NCBI GenBank assembly: GCA_900169235.1 | Contig: FWCC01000269.1 | Span: forward strand, 124,001 to 188,000 | Direction of reading: 5' to 3' | Length of the DNA stretch: 64,000 nt | DNA from: Zarea fungicola | Taxonomy: Eukaryota > Ascomycota > Sordariomycetes > Hypocreales > Cordycipitaceae | Part shown: piece by piece, positions 10,644 through 21,964 of the stretch | Layout: the number at the start of each line of letters is the position of its first letter | How positions within the stretch are numbered: position 1 is the first letter of the stretch | Notes under the pieces: model-generated | What the model was told of the DNA's origin: nothing | Database searches by the model: none | What the model saw: only the letters and a program-made list of their open reading frames with translations | Position numbers and translations under genes: made by a program

Positions 10644-12170
10644 ATGTCATTGACAATGACGACGCTGCAGCTACAAGCTGGGAGGTCTAGCATCAGCATT
10701 CCGCAGAACATCGGCACTCCTCAATATCCAGCCTGGACACGGAATCCAGAATGGTAAGGAAATCTCCATTCTTACTAGTTTCCAATTGAAGACCATTGAA
10801 ATGACATCGATTCAAGCCCATAACCGTTCATTGGTTCCCCGACCATCATCTGGCTAACGTGGCGCATAAGGAGATCAATCATCATCATCGCCGCCTGTTT
10901 CACTCAAGTATTCACCTGCTGCGGACTCAACTTTGCATTCGGCGTCTACCAAGCTCTCTTTCAAAAGCTAGCCGGCCAGCCAGGAACGCCATTCACGGGC
11001 GCCAGCACAGCCGCGATTGACCTCATCGGCACCCTCTCCATTTCGCTCATGACAATCGGCGCGCCCTTTGTCGTCGCCTGGTCAAAGCGCTTCACCCCCA
11101 GCATCGTGTCGTTTGTCGGCGGTTTCATTTTCGGCCTCGCTCTCGTCCTGGCCTCCTTTGGCACAAAGCTATGGCATTTCGAGCTGACGCAGGGTCTGCT
11201 TCTCGGCGTCGGAACCTGCATGTCCTACATGCCGGCCGTAACCGTGGCTCCGGCCTGGTTCACCAACAACCGCGGCCTCGCTCTCGGAATCATTCTCTCC
11301 GGCACGGGCGTCGGTGGTTTGGTTTGGGCCCCGGCGCTGAATGCCTGCATCAGCAGTTTTGGCTTCCGAAATACCCTCCGCCTGACTGGTGGCGTGTCCT
11401 TTGCGCTGGTATCCGTCGCAAGCTACGCCATCATTTGGGAGCCCAGTGCCAAGGCCCAGAATGATGCGCTGATGGCGACAAAGTCCAGCCGTCTCGACGG
11501 GATTTTGCGAGTGCCCCTCGTGGACTGGCGCATTGCCAGGTCGCGAAAGTTTCTTGCCCAGGCACTCGGCGCGCTCTTTCAGTCCGCTGCGTACTTTACG
11601 CCGGTATTCTTCTTCGCCTCGTACGCCCGCACCCTCGGCTACAGTGAGACGGCGGGTGCCAACTTCATCGCCATCAGCAACGCGTGCAACGCCATTGGGA
11701 AAATTGCCATTGGCTACATTGCCGATCGCGCTGGTCGATTGAACGTGCTGCTCCTCACCACGTTTCTGAGCGCCGTCACCGCCATTGGTCTCTGGTACCC
11801 GTCCACTCTGGGAGACGGCGATGCGGCATCTCGTCAGCTCTTCATCGCCTTTACCGTTCTGTATGGCATCTTTGCGAGCGCATATGTGTCCCTGTTTCCT
11901 GCCAGTCTCGTTGAATTGTTTGGAGCCCAGAACTTTGCCTCTGTCAATGGAATCCTGTACATGATGCGCGGCATGGCGACGCTCGTTGGCACCCCGATTG
12001 GTGGTCTTTTAATTCGTGGGCCTGTGGATGGCCATTCCCCGGCGTCGTATAGTAGCATGGCCTTGTTGGTTAGCTCGCTGCTTTTTGCTGGCACTGCTGC
12101 TGTCTTTTGGGTTCGGATAGAAGCGATTACGGATATGGACAGGCATGGCAAACGGCGATGGCGGCAGTAG
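10644..12170 (+). CDS. MFS transporter, monocarboxylate/MCH type
   Basis: Two exons, 10644-10753 and 10871-12170, with a 117-bp intron (GTAAGG..CATAAG, branch site GCTAACG) give 469 residues. The junction reads NPEWRSIIIIAACFTQVF and leads directly into the first membrane helix. About 12 hydrophobic helices follow. MCT-like features are the FGVYQALFQ loop after TM1, AWFTNNRGLALGI near TM4-5 and GYIADRAGRLNVLL in the second half. Family members move monocarboxylates, riboflavin or related small molecules with protons across the plasma membrane; the substrate here is not predictable. The N-terminal cytosolic tail is short (about 38 residues). Confidence 0.9.
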
Positions 12171-12511
12171 ATGTCCACTATAAATAATTTGGCGTGGTTA
12201 CGATAGCTATTTAGGTGAACCAGCCTTGTATTCGGAGACAAGGCGCTTGATAATTGGCGGCGGGTGCTGTCTTGAGTGACTTCTTAATCGGGGAGGATGA
12301 GCCCTGTTTTTTTATCTTATTTTCATAAAAATTAAAGCATTAAAATATTTTACAGACGCAAAGTTTGGTACACGTTTTACTTCGCCCGCCATCACTGTCG
12401 CCTGCCATCTCGTTTCATCAGCGGTGAAGCGTTTTGTTTACCCTGCAGCTCCTCATATCCCCAAGTCGTGAGCTCTTCACATCAATAATCATCTTGATTT
12501 ATCTGTCCGTG
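12171..12511. other. intergenic; nothing recognised
   Basis: Short spacer carrying the transporter 3' end and the promoter of the kinase-like gene. The frame of the next gene extends upstream to 12434 but only from a TTG codon, so the ATG at 12512 is preferred. Confidence 0.5.
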
Positions 12512-13561
12512 ATGGCTAATGAATTTGACGACATCACGGTCGTGCATATTAGCGCTGGCGACGACGAAGGCGCGGATATCACACTGGAGTATAATGCTAC
12601 GCGAATAACCGTGTCTGTTTTCGCTAGCCCTTCGTCTGAAGCCGGACAGAGTTCGTCGCCCGAATCTCCTCTTGAAAATCGAGTCCTCCGCCTCCTAAAC
12701 AAAGCCGTCATTGCCGATGATGAGGACTACGATGATTTGATAAATGAAACATTGGATGAGATTCTTGGTGTGGGCGAATCGTCCTTCTCTCAAGTCGCAC
12801 CGCGAATACGTCAGCCACGTCCTGCTGGCCAGGATTTACACTCTTTATTGTATCCAGAGTCGCTGGCTTTTCGTCTCCAGACCGTCGAGGGGAAAGCGAC
12901 AGTTTTCCAAATCAGCCCAGAGGAAGGATTGTGTTTACCTGATGCTCCACCAGAGCCTCGACTTGATACCGCCTTCCAACCGGACGATCAGCTGTTCTGC
13001 TATTCGGCAAAGGATCTTGTCGTCCAGGATGTCTTTGTTGAGGGAAATGGCATAGTTGGTCGAGTTTATGTTGCAGGACGAGATATGCTCTGTAAGGCCA
13101 GGAGAGTAGGGCTTTGGGATAGTGGCCTAGAACGTGAATTAACCACTCTCCAAAACATCCAGGCGACCGTCGCAAATACTGGCCTGGCTATTCGCGTTCC
13201 CAGACTTCACGGGTATGTCACCCATGCAGATTCTGGAGCAGTTATTGGCCTGCTACGTGAATGGATCCCTTCTAGTTTCCATGGGAAAACATTGCGTGAT
13301 GTCAATGTCTCATTGGTGCCTCTCAACATCAGGCAGAAGTGGGCAGATCAGATACGCCAGACTATGGTAAATTTGCATAGCATTGGTATCGTCTGGGGAG
13401 ACGGCAAGCCTTCCAACATCATTATCAATCAGAGCGAGGATATTGAGTTGATTGACTTTGCAGGTGGGTGGTCGCAAGGGTGGGTGGATGAGCAGCTTGC
13501 AGAAACGATCGAAGGCGACGTTCAGGCTCTTGGAAGGATCGAGCAGTTCCTTGGCGTGTGA
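12512..13561 (+). CDS. divergent protein kinase-like protein
   Basis: Single-exon frame of 349 residues counted from the first ATG (MANEFDDITVVH). The N-terminal third is acidic and of unknown fold. The C-terminal part follows a kinase plan: VVGRVYVAG may stand for the beta2-3 region, with a Lys in MLCKARR. A catalytic-loop equivalent GIVWGDGKPSNIIIN carries Asp297 and Asn302, and DFAGGWSQGWVD has Asp315 in place of DFG. The His-Arg of HRD is replaced by Trp-Gly. Such WGD/DFxGG variants form a large fungal family of small-molecule or protein kinase-like proteins whose substrates are mostly unknown. It lies 0.65 kb upstream of the NLR gene on the same strand, but a functional link is only a possibility. 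Confidence 0.8.
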   Translation: MANEFDDITVVHISAGDDEGADITLEYNATRITVSVFASPSSEAGQSSSPESPLENRVLRLLNKAVIADDEDYDDLINETLDEILGVGESSFSQVAPRIRQPRPAGQDLHSLLYPESLAFRLQTVEGKATVFQISPEEGLCLPDAPPEPRLDTAFQPDDQLFCYSAKDLVVQDVFVEGNGIVGRVYVAGRDMLCKARRVGLWDSGLERELTTLQNIQATVANTGLAIRVPRLHGYVTHADSGAVIGLLREWIPSSFHGKTLRDVNVSLVPLNIRQKWADQIRQTMVNLHSIGIVWGDGKPSNIIINQSEDIELIDFAGGWSQGWVDEQLAETIEGDVQALGRIEQFLGV

Positions 13562-14214
13562 AGAATGTTTGATAGTATAATGGATGTTTGGAATAATGTG
13601 CATCTGATGATTTTACGAGGAATAACGATTGAGATCTTTTTTTTTCCACAGTTCGCTACCAAGAGTTGTCACGCAGGCCCTGGGTTCCAATCGAATAATT
13701 GCTGCCATATGCGACGAAATGCATGATGAAACTTAACGGCGAGCTTAAGTAGCTTCTAATCGGTGCCAATAGGCCCCAATTTTTGGCTTATCTCCTTATA
13801 AATATGAAATAATTAATGTATCTGTATAGATGCAACGTTGAGAACACGATATACCACGTATGCCATCAATGTCTCTTGGGATCTGCTTCATCAGGTGGCG
13901 ACAGAAGCGCCAAGGTGCGATACAATGCGTTTTTAGGCAGCTAACTCAGTAGTGAGAGTAAACAAGTCATTGATGGTTCACTGCGCTGCGGATGGCTTCA
14001 TTAGATGGCAGGAGGCCGCTGGAATTACATTTTACCGGAAGCGCTCATGCAGCCACAAGGAGGTGAAACACGTGCATATGCTCAGTTGCTCACAGGGCCG
14101 ATGTCATATTCCTCCTCTACTCAAGCTTGCGTTGGTTGCAATGCTAGATTACATTTGGTTATCATTGCTCTTTACTCATTCCCATCGTCCCATTTACACA
14201 CTGTGGCGCCCAAA
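13562..14214. other. intergenic, promoter side of the NLR gene
   Basis: No supported coding frame. Several open frames overlap the start of the NLR gene but only the one starting at 14215 continues through well-placed introns. Confidence 0.5.
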
Positions 14215-17200
14215 ATGTCGCTGTCGCGGCGGTGGGCTATAAGTTGGTGGGCAGGTGCTGGACTGGTTCTGATTGTCATGGCGCCACTGGCTGGGCCGCT
14301 CCATCGTATTGTCGGCAGGATGTTTCGATCACGCGATAAAGCACGCTCTGTGACGCTAGAACTTATCTCTGGCGATGATGATGCCACATTTGAGTACGCT
14401 AGTTTATTTTTGGTGATTTTCTTTTCTCTCGCTGTCACAACTGACTCACTTGTTGCAGAATAATCGCTGTTCCAGGACTCGGTGCTGATCCATTCCACAC
14501 ATGGACGCAGGCCAACCCCAGGGACGGGGAGCCGCAAAACGAATTGCCTTCCAGGGTTCACTTGCTTCAAGATTTGCTCGCATTCGACTTCCCAGAGGCC
14601 AGGATTCTCAATTTCAATCATGACTCCGGCTGGTTGATAGATGCGCCCGTAAAAACGACTGAGGAAATTGGCGAATGTCTTTTACGAGAGATCAAGAACC
14701 GCCGACTACACACAGTAGGAGAATATACTGTCTTGCCTCCGAACCAGTCTAACAGTTCGTCAGAAGCTCCCCATTATCTTCATCGGTCACAGCTTAGGTG
14801 GTATCCTCATCGAACAGGTAGGACAGAGTACCCTGTTTAAATGCTGTTTTTGTTAACCTATGCTAGGCCCTGGTCAGGCTCGACGCAAAAGAAATTGTCG
14901 AAGATGCCTCTGGGATCATATTCCTCGGGGCGCCTCATCTAGGCTCTTCGACCTCTGCTCAAGGCGTAATACTGGCCTGGATGACAGCGTTCCTGGGATC
15001 GAATACGAACTTGCTTGTCTCGCTGCAGAACAACAGCCCAGAGCTCAGCAATCTGAACGATAAATTCACCGCTTGCATCGCCCGTAGGCAAGGCAGTCCA
15101 CTCCGAATCATATCATTTTATGAGACAAAAAATACTTATATACTCGGCCTGTCGCTCGGACTCGTAAGTTGATACAACTCCTGGCGACGACAGTCTAACT
15201 CACGTACAGGTCGTGTCACGAGATTCTGCGACTCGTCACGCAAGTGTCGGCGAAGCCCACAGCGTTGAGACTGATCATTCTGGGCTGAACAAGTGCGCAA
15301 CACGCACTGATCCTCCATATACAAATCTAAAATCCGCGATATGCCGCCTGAGAAGCCCATCATTGCTCGAGCAAGCCGATGCATTCATTCGCAGCAAATG
15401 CTACAGTGCAGACAGGCTGAAAATTGAGCGGCTCTCAGGTCAGCTGCTGGCGATGGATCAGTGCTACATCAATCTAGCCATTGTGGAACAGTCTCGCCAG
15501 GAACCAGTTTGCTCGAGTAATGGGGGGCCTACCAAGCCGTCTCCATTTAGCCTCCTGGCTCGACAGAAACTTGATCAGCCTAATGAATCAGTTCAAATTG
15601 AGTTGGCAGCAATATTTAGCCAACGCCAGAGGGAAAATGGCCGGCTGCTTGAGCCAAGACGTATCTTGATCCGCGGCCGCGCTGGTGTTGGTAAGACCAC
15701 ACTTTGCAAAAAGATAATTCATGAATTCAGCCGAGGTACATGGAGCGACTGGAATAAACGCTTCGATCGCGTCCTTTGGGTACCATTACGGAATCTCAAG
15801 CTACCAGAGAGGCGACAGACGCCCGCATACAATCTTGAGGACTTAGTCAAGCATGAGTATTTCTCCCTCCCTAGCAGGCCAGACCTTGCAAGGAGGCTCT
15901 CTCATGCACTGGAATACGAGGATAACAGCACTCTTTTCATTCTGGATGGCCTAGATGAAGTTTCTCAGGACCTTGGCGGCACTGATGATATGGCCCGCTT
16001 TCTGGATAGACTTTTACGGTATCGCAACGTTATAATTACCACTCGGCCAAACGCTACCCATTCAGCCCTCCAGGATATAGATCTCGAATTAGAAACCATC
16101 GGTTTCTACCCAGATCAAGTGCATGACTACATCGAAAAGACTTTTATTGATCAACCGGACTACCAAGCGGATAAGGGAAAAGTGAAACAGGTACGGTCCT
16201 TCCTAGACAGACATTGGGTTATCCAGGGCCTGGCGCGTATTCCAATCCAATTAGACGCACTTTGTTATACCTGGGATGATCTGCAACCCAACGCAATACC
16301 AAATACTATGACAGGGATGTATAGGGAAATAGAACAGAAATTATGGAAAAAGGATTCTGTACGGCTGGGGAAGAAATCTGATGGGGATGCGCGGCTGTCT
16401 CGGCCAGCTGAGATTCGAAGCTGCATTACGGATGAGCTAGAAATTATCGAGAATCTTGCGTTTAGTGGTCTGTATAGGGACGTCATCGACTTCACACCAG
16501 CCCATCGAGACGAAATTTTGGGCTCATTTCCCCAGTTGCAGTTGCGGTTGCCCCTCGACGAGACATTAGACCGACTCTCTTTTCTACGATCTTCAAATCC
16601 TTCATCCAAATACAAATATCGGAGTTATCATTTTATACACTTGACCTTTCAAGAGTACTTTGCAGCGTCATACTTTGTACGGCAATGGAAACAGACTGCC
16701 AAGCTTCGACTACTTGCGTTTGGTGGAAACGCGGTTGAGCCAGTTTCTCCAACTGAATTTCTTCGAAAGCAAAAGTATACGGGACGGTATGATATCTTTT
16801 GGCGGTTTGTTGCCGGCATGCTAGACATGTACGGCAGACCAGAGGAGTTTATCGATGCAATCGAGGAAGAGCCCCTTGATCTTCTGGGTCCGACACATCA
16901 GCGGCTAGTTATGCATTGTTTCGGCGAAATATCGAGCAACTGGCCTACGCGTGAGACCTTGGTACAAGAGTTGGGTAATTGGCTCTCTTTTGGCTGCATC
17001 ATGTATAGGAATGCCAGGTTAGCAGCCGAGGCCGAGTTTCCTGACCAAGTTTTGCAAGTCGTCTTACGGGAGCAGCCTGCGAGAACTCAAGAAACCATTC
17101 TGCGCTGGATAGTCCATCGGGCTTCAATTCCTCCAAGAACTATTAGCGCAATAGCATCTTTATTACAGAGCCACCACAAGTACGTCCGAATAGCAGCTAT

Positions 17201-18719
17201 TGCAGCATTGAAATGGCAAGATCTCCCTTACGAGACCCTCAGGGCTGTTGCAGCGAGACTATATGACAAGGACATCAACATTTGCTTGGAGGTGCTCGAT
17301 TTCCTGTGCAGACCCGCGGCGATACCTAGTCAAAATCTCAACGTCATGATAGCAAAGCTGCGTCACAAGGACTCGCGGGTCCGATCGGCCGCCATCAAAG
17401 GCCTAAGCCGGCAAGCGGTACCACCCAACGAAATCTTCCAGTCTATAGTAGCGCGGTCGGACGAGGACTCACACGTCCGATCCGCTGCCATCCAAGCGTT
17501 AGGCGAGCGAGCAGCAATATCTAGCAGGGTTCGCACGGTTACGACGGCCCCCCATGAAACACAACAGTCAGAGTCCGATGGAATCCTTCGGTTCTTAGTG
17601 GCGCAGCTGGGTGGTAGCGACAGGAAGGTCCAAGATGCCGCCACCGATGCCCTGCTGCAACAAACATCACTATCAGATGAGATTATGAGAGCTACAGCAT
17701 CATTTCTCGATACTCAGGACAGTTACACGCGGAAGTCTGCCGTTGAGGTCCTAGGTCACCAAGTGTCAATACCCGACGAGATTCTAAGCGCAATGGTACC
17801 ACTACTGACTGATAAAATCGGCATAGTCCGTAAATCTGCAATTGAAGCCCTAGGCTGGCGAGAACTACCAGCGGATATTCTCAGAGCTATGGTGTCATGG
17901 CTCCGCAGTCAGAACAGTCACGAGCGGGCGTCTGCCGTTGCGGTCCTCGGCTACCAAGCGTCAACATCAAATGAGATTTTGAGCACTATGCTACCATTGG
18001 TGAATGATCAGGTTGACGAAGTCCGATATTGTCTCGCTGAAGCCCTGGGCCGCCGAGTGGTGCCACTGCCTGAGGAAATTCTCAGAGCCATGGTAGAATT
18101 ACTAGGCCATAAGAACTCTCATGTGCAGGCTTCAGCCATTAACGCGCTAAGCAGGCAATCGATGCTTTCAAGTGAGATTCTCACAGCATTGACGGCACGA
18201 CTAAAGGACGATGAATATACTGTTCGCTGGGCCGCATCTCAGACACTGGAACGCCGGGGGCTGCTCTCCAGTGAGACTCTTTCGGCCTTTGTAAATCGTA
18301 TCCACGACCCGGACGAAAACGCCCGATGGTTTGCCCTGGGTACCTTGGGCCATCAAGCGATGCTCCCCAACGAGATACTCACGTTAGTGGCGGCACGACT
18401 CGAGGATGAGTATCTCAAGGTACGAGCGAGAGCAGAGACGGTGCTACGACGGCATGACGAATTCTATCGCGGGCTGCTTCAAGGTCCTCGCGCCAAAGAT
18501 CTATACCGCATTTTACTTGAAAAGAGCTTCATGGAGCAGCTGAGCTTGTACATGACGGAAGACAACACTCGCATTAATTTCTCGGACGGCACGAGGGTGA
18601 TTTCAATCGATGCACGAGGCAACAACTTCAGAGAAATGGTTCAAAGTGCACGGCCAGCAAATTATCCACCAGCCTTTGGGAGCAGTAGAGAACGTCTTGA
18701 AGAAGGCCAGCCCCTGTAA
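14215..18719 (+). CDS. NLR-type receptor: membrane anchor, lipase-like hydrolase, NACHT, HEAT repeats
   Basis: Five exons (14215-14393, 14459-14714, 14764-14817, 14867-15163, 15210-18719) with introns of 46-65 bp give 1431 residues. Residues 10-30 are a hydrophobic helix. An alpha/beta hydrolase follows, about residues 60-290: AVPGLGADPFHTW, the nucleophile elbow GHSLGG (Ser155), FLGAPHLGS and a likely catalytic His285 in TDHSGLNKC. This is the SesB/SERAC1-like type found at NLR N-termini. NACHT has Walker A GRAGVGKT (418-425), Walker B LFILDGLDE (504-512) and ITTRPNAT. From about residue 895 to 1345 roughly 13 HEAT-like units of about 33 residues repeat the pattern LPxEIL.AMV..L.D....VR.SA..ALG. 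The expected role is signal-triggered oligomerisation that activates the hydrolase, as proposed for fungal NLRs in non-self recognition; the ligand is unknown. Confidence 0.88.
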
Positions 18720-18858
18720 TAAATCAACCACAGGGGCATGAGTCGCATAAATTGCACGCAAATGATCAGAACGCCTTGAAGAAGTCGTCCACTATAACAG
18801 GGTAAAGGTCCGAATCAGGGTTGCCGCGTCTTAGAAAATGGATATATATATTTCCTAC

Positions 18859-18884
18859 TATTCAATTCTATTCAATTCTATTCA
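18859..18884. repeat. TATTCAATTC short tandem repeat
   Basis: About 2.5 copies of a 10-bp AT-rich unit in the spacer between the convergent NLR and PEBP genes. Confidence 0.7.
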
Positions 18885-18977
18885 TATGATAAATTCCTTT
18901 TGGGGCGTTTTCATCCCGAGTTGTCTCTTTCTAGTTGACTCACTCATGCAAGGAGCCGTCCGGCGCATTTCTCCTTT

Positions 18978-19714
18978 CTAGGCAGACCACTCATCCGCAG
19001 CGCAGAGCATCCAGTTTACTCCAGCAAGCTGCAAGCCGTGCTTGGCGACGAAAGCGGCGGCGTCAAATGAGCGGCGGTCGACAAATTCTTCACCGCCGAC
19101 GTCGGCCTTTGTAATGCTGAAACCGGTCGGCTCGCGAAAGAGGAGGAAGAGGTAGCGATGGGGGTTCGACCTGGTCGTACGTCAGTCTTGAAGGGTCACA
19201 GCCGTCCGTCATACATGTCGTGTAACTAATGGTGTAAATTGGGTCATTGGGATACACATACTCTGGCTTCGGACCTGGTCCCAGAAACTCCGTCAGTGTC
19301 GTCTCTGTAGCCGCCTCACCGGGTCTCAGTCCCGAGACCACCCAGTGTCTCCAAAATGCAAACTTGGGGTCTTCTGGCGTAGGCGCATCGGGATCAATCA
19401 GCATCGCCAAGTAGGATGTCGCGTCGTTTGTGGCAGCGCCCTGTAAAATGTTAGGGTTGTTTTCTTTATTTTATTTTCTTTTTCCTTCTTTATTTTTCAA
19501 GATCCAGTCCTAGTTGAAGCCATACCTCTACTTGAAATCCAATTGTCGGTTTTTGCTGCACCTGCGACACACGGAGCATATTCCCCAATTGCACGGCCGC
19601 ATCACCAAATGAGACAGACAGCAACGCTGTGGGTGCAAAGGCCGTAGGGATGAGAGACGACGCGGAGCCAGGCACCAGCTTGGCTTGTTCGAGGGAGATT
19701 GTGAGCTGCGACAT
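18978..19714 (-). CDS. phosphatidylethanolamine-binding protein (PEBP/TFS1-like)
   Basis: Three exons, 19714-19526, 19440-19262 and 19170-18978, with introns of 85 and 91 bp, give 186 residues, the normal PEBP size. Key motifs are LAMLIDPDAPTPEDPKFAFW (anion-binding Asp-Pro-Asp-x-Pro), RHWVVSGL, EFLGPGPKPE and, after the second junction, SNPHRYLFLLFREP. The C-terminus AAAFVAKHGLQLAGVNWM is typical. Yeast relatives inhibit carboxypeptidase Y and bind membranes or Ras regulators; this protein may do likewise. The N-terminus (MSQLTISLEQAKLVPGSASS) has no signal peptide, so it is probably cytosolic. Confidence 0.92.
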
Positions 19715-20113
19715 TCTGGCAATGTTTGGGGTATCTGCAGATTAGAAAATTGTGTATTATTAAAGATGCTAAATTGGATTGCAGAGTAGTTCTGTCTAAA
19801 TAGTTTGGACCGTCGCATCTCCAATTGCCCCGCCATTGACGGCGAAATATTATCACGCGAATAACTGGCTTGGAATCGAAGGGTGCGGGGAGTTCTCCGC
19901 ATACTCCAACCCGCCGTAAATGATGACGACGATTAAATTGAATGGACATTTACAATCAGATCTATGCTGCTTTCCCTGCTAATTATAGATATTTCAGACT
20001 TTCTGATGTTTCAGAAGTTGTATTGCTGTGCAAATGGAAATCTCGTCATTGCCATTAATTAAATGTAGAAAAATCACAACATGCATAGTAAATCAAAAGC
20101 CTCCATACCAAGG
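19715..20113. other. intergenic; nothing recognised
   Basis: Spacer between the PEBP start and the phospholipase stop, both on the minus strand. Presumed promoter of the PEBP gene; no other element recognised. Confidence 0.5.
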
Positions 20114-21964
20114 TTAAACATCCTGAATATCAAAATTCAGCAGCACCGTACACTCCGTCTCCCGCCCTTGCATATCCAACATCCGCACAAACGTCCACCC
20201 AGGCCTCGTGTACGACAGTCGCACCGCCGCCGCAGCAAACATGGGGTTCCTTGCCCACGCATCGTCGCTCTTGATCAGCATCCGCAGAAACACCAGCTCA
20301 TTGTCCTCGTAGTCCCACTCCAGCGTCTCGTCCCATATCGGATCCGTCGCCGCCGGATTCTCCCCCCTGTGCAGGAACCCCAGCTTGTGGTGTTTATACG
20401 CCGCCGTCTTCCTCTTCGGCACCGCCTCCCCACCGCCGCCGCCGCTGCCGGCATCAATGTCCGCCAGCGCGCTGTGCAGCGTGCACGTCAGGTACGGCTT
20501 CAGCGTGTGCGCCTCCCGTCCCGCGTGCAGTGGGACATCCGTCGCGCCGCCAATATGCAGCCGCAGCCGCTTCTTCTTCCCCGTCGCCAGCGAACCACTC
20601 CCTCCCTGGCGTAGGGCCGCCGGTTTGAGGATATACCCGTCGGAGCCCGCAAACAGCGCGTCGTTGAGCTGGTTGCTCGTCCCAAACGTCTGCCAGTTGA
20701 GCGCGCAAATCTGCGCGCCGAGGCCCCAGAACCGCACGGGCCGGAGGTTGGACGAGCTGATGCGCGTGCCCTTGGGGAACACCCGCATCAGATGCCTTCC
20801 ATTGTGCACCGCGATGCCGGCCGCGTGGGCGGGCAGGTGCGCCGCCAGGCCCGACTCGGAGACGTTGATGAGGTGGTGGTGCGGCCCGTTGAGGAGCTCG
20901 CCCGGGTCGAACCACGAGTTGTCGCGGGGCTTGACCGACTGCGCGTACACGCCCAGGGCGGCGAGCTCGGGAACAATGACGGCGCTCACTTCCGCCTCTT
21001 CCTTTTTATTCGCCTTGTACTGCGCGCGCGCTTTGCGCTCCGCCTCTGCGTACTCCCTGTCACCCTCCTCCTCCCCGTATTCGTCCTCGCTCTGCGAGTC
21101 GCTGTCCACAACCTCGTCGGAAAAGTAGTGCTCGACAATGACCACAATCTTGTCCCCCAGCTCCTCCAGCGTGACGTGCTCCGCAGGGTCGTGCACGCGC
21201 CCATCCGCCCTGTGCTCCTCTGCATGGCGCTCAATAAGCTCCTGCCTCACGGGCGCAGAGAGTAGCCTCTCCCCAAAGACCTCGTGCATAATCTCCACCA
21301 GACGCTTCTGCCCGTGCGGTCCGCAGTGATTCTCCAACGACAGCACAATGGGCGTGGCCAAGTGTCCCGGCCTCTTCGCCGCGAGCGCCGACTCCTCATC
21401 ATGCATGTCCCGAATTGTCTCGCAGACGGCGCGAAACGAAATGTGCGACACGAGCGTGTACCCGTGCGTCACCTTGGGCTCGTCCTTATCCTCGGCATTG
21501 TCCCACGCGTCAATCTCGACGCAGCGCGAGCCCGTGCGAATGGCCGTCTCGTACGCCGACGCCGACGACTTGCCGTACAGCTGGTGCGCCATGAGGTACG
21601 TGTTGTGCGAGGAGCTGACAAAGTACTCGGGCAGCGGGTGGGAGCGGTCCACGAGCTCCGGCGGCGCGGTGAAATCGCCATGCGCGAGCAGCGCCGTCAG
21701 TGCAGGCGTGTGGACTTTGTCACCATCTTCGTCGTCTTCACCGAGGCGGGCGTCCCTTTCAGACAGCACACCGCGGTCGACGAGAAAGGAGCGTAGGGCG
21801 TGGCTGACGCGCAGCTTGGCGAGCTCGTGGTCGGCGCGGACGGTGCTGCGGCCGCCGCCGCCGACGGAGTCGTGGCCTATGGCGCCGCCGAAATCTTCAT
21901 CGACGACGTCGCCGCCTTTGAGCGAGACGCGCAGGTTGTGGAATTTGGAGGATAGATCCGACAT
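20114..21964 (-). CDS. phosphoinositide-specific phospholipase C, short delta-like form
   Basis: Intronless frame of 616 residues. It hydrolyses PIP2 to IP3 and diacylglycerol. The X box runs from about residue 108 with the complete active site: His120/Asn121 (SSSHNTYL), Glu150 and Asp152 (CVEIDAWD), His167 (THGYTLVSH), Glu211 (LSLENHCG). An acidic linker (about 280-310, DSDSQSEDEYGEEEGDREY) separates X and Y. The Y box contains GLAAHLPAH, VRFWGLGAQICALNWQT, NDALFAGSDGYILKP. A C2 domain fills the C-terminus (GWTFVRMLDMQGRET). The N-terminus is short, about 107 residues, with no clear PH domain and only a possible EF-hand remnant, as in several fungal PLCs. GC is high throughout, unlike the flanking spacers. 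Confidence 0.95.
   Translation of the reverse strand: MSDLSSKFHNLRVSLKGGDVVDEDFGGAIGHDSVGGGGRSTVRADHELAKLRVSHALRSFLVDRGVLSERDARLGEDDEDGDKVHTPALTALLAHGDFTAPPELVDRSHPLPEYFVSSSHNTYLMAHQLYGKSSASAYETAIRTGSRCVEIDAWDNAEDKDEPKVTHGYTLVSHISFRAVCETIRDMHDEESALAAKRPGHLATPIVLSLENHCGPHGQKRLVEIMHEVFGERLLSAPVRQELIERHAEEHRADGRVHDPAEHVTLEELGDKIVVIVEHYFSDEVVDSDSQSEDEYGEEEGDREYAEAERKARAQYKANKKEEAEVSAVIVPELAALGVYAQSVKPRDNSWFDPGELLNGPHHHLINVSESGLAAHLPAHAAGIAVHNGRHLMRVFPKGTRISSSNLRPVRFWGLGAQICALNWQTFGTSNQLNDALFAGSDGYILKPAALRQGGSGSLATGKKKRLRLHIGGATDVPLHAGREAHTLKPYLTCTLHSALADIDAGSGGGGGEAVPKRKTAAYKHHKLGFLHRGENPAATDPIWDETLEWDYEDNELVFLRMLIKSDDAWARNPMFAAAAVRLSYTRPGWTFVRMLDMQGRETECTVLLNFDIQDV

Noticed and set aside
20385..21796. 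Several + strand frames of 150-250 codons
   Set aside because: They are antisense shadows of the GC-rich, intronless phospholipase C gene.
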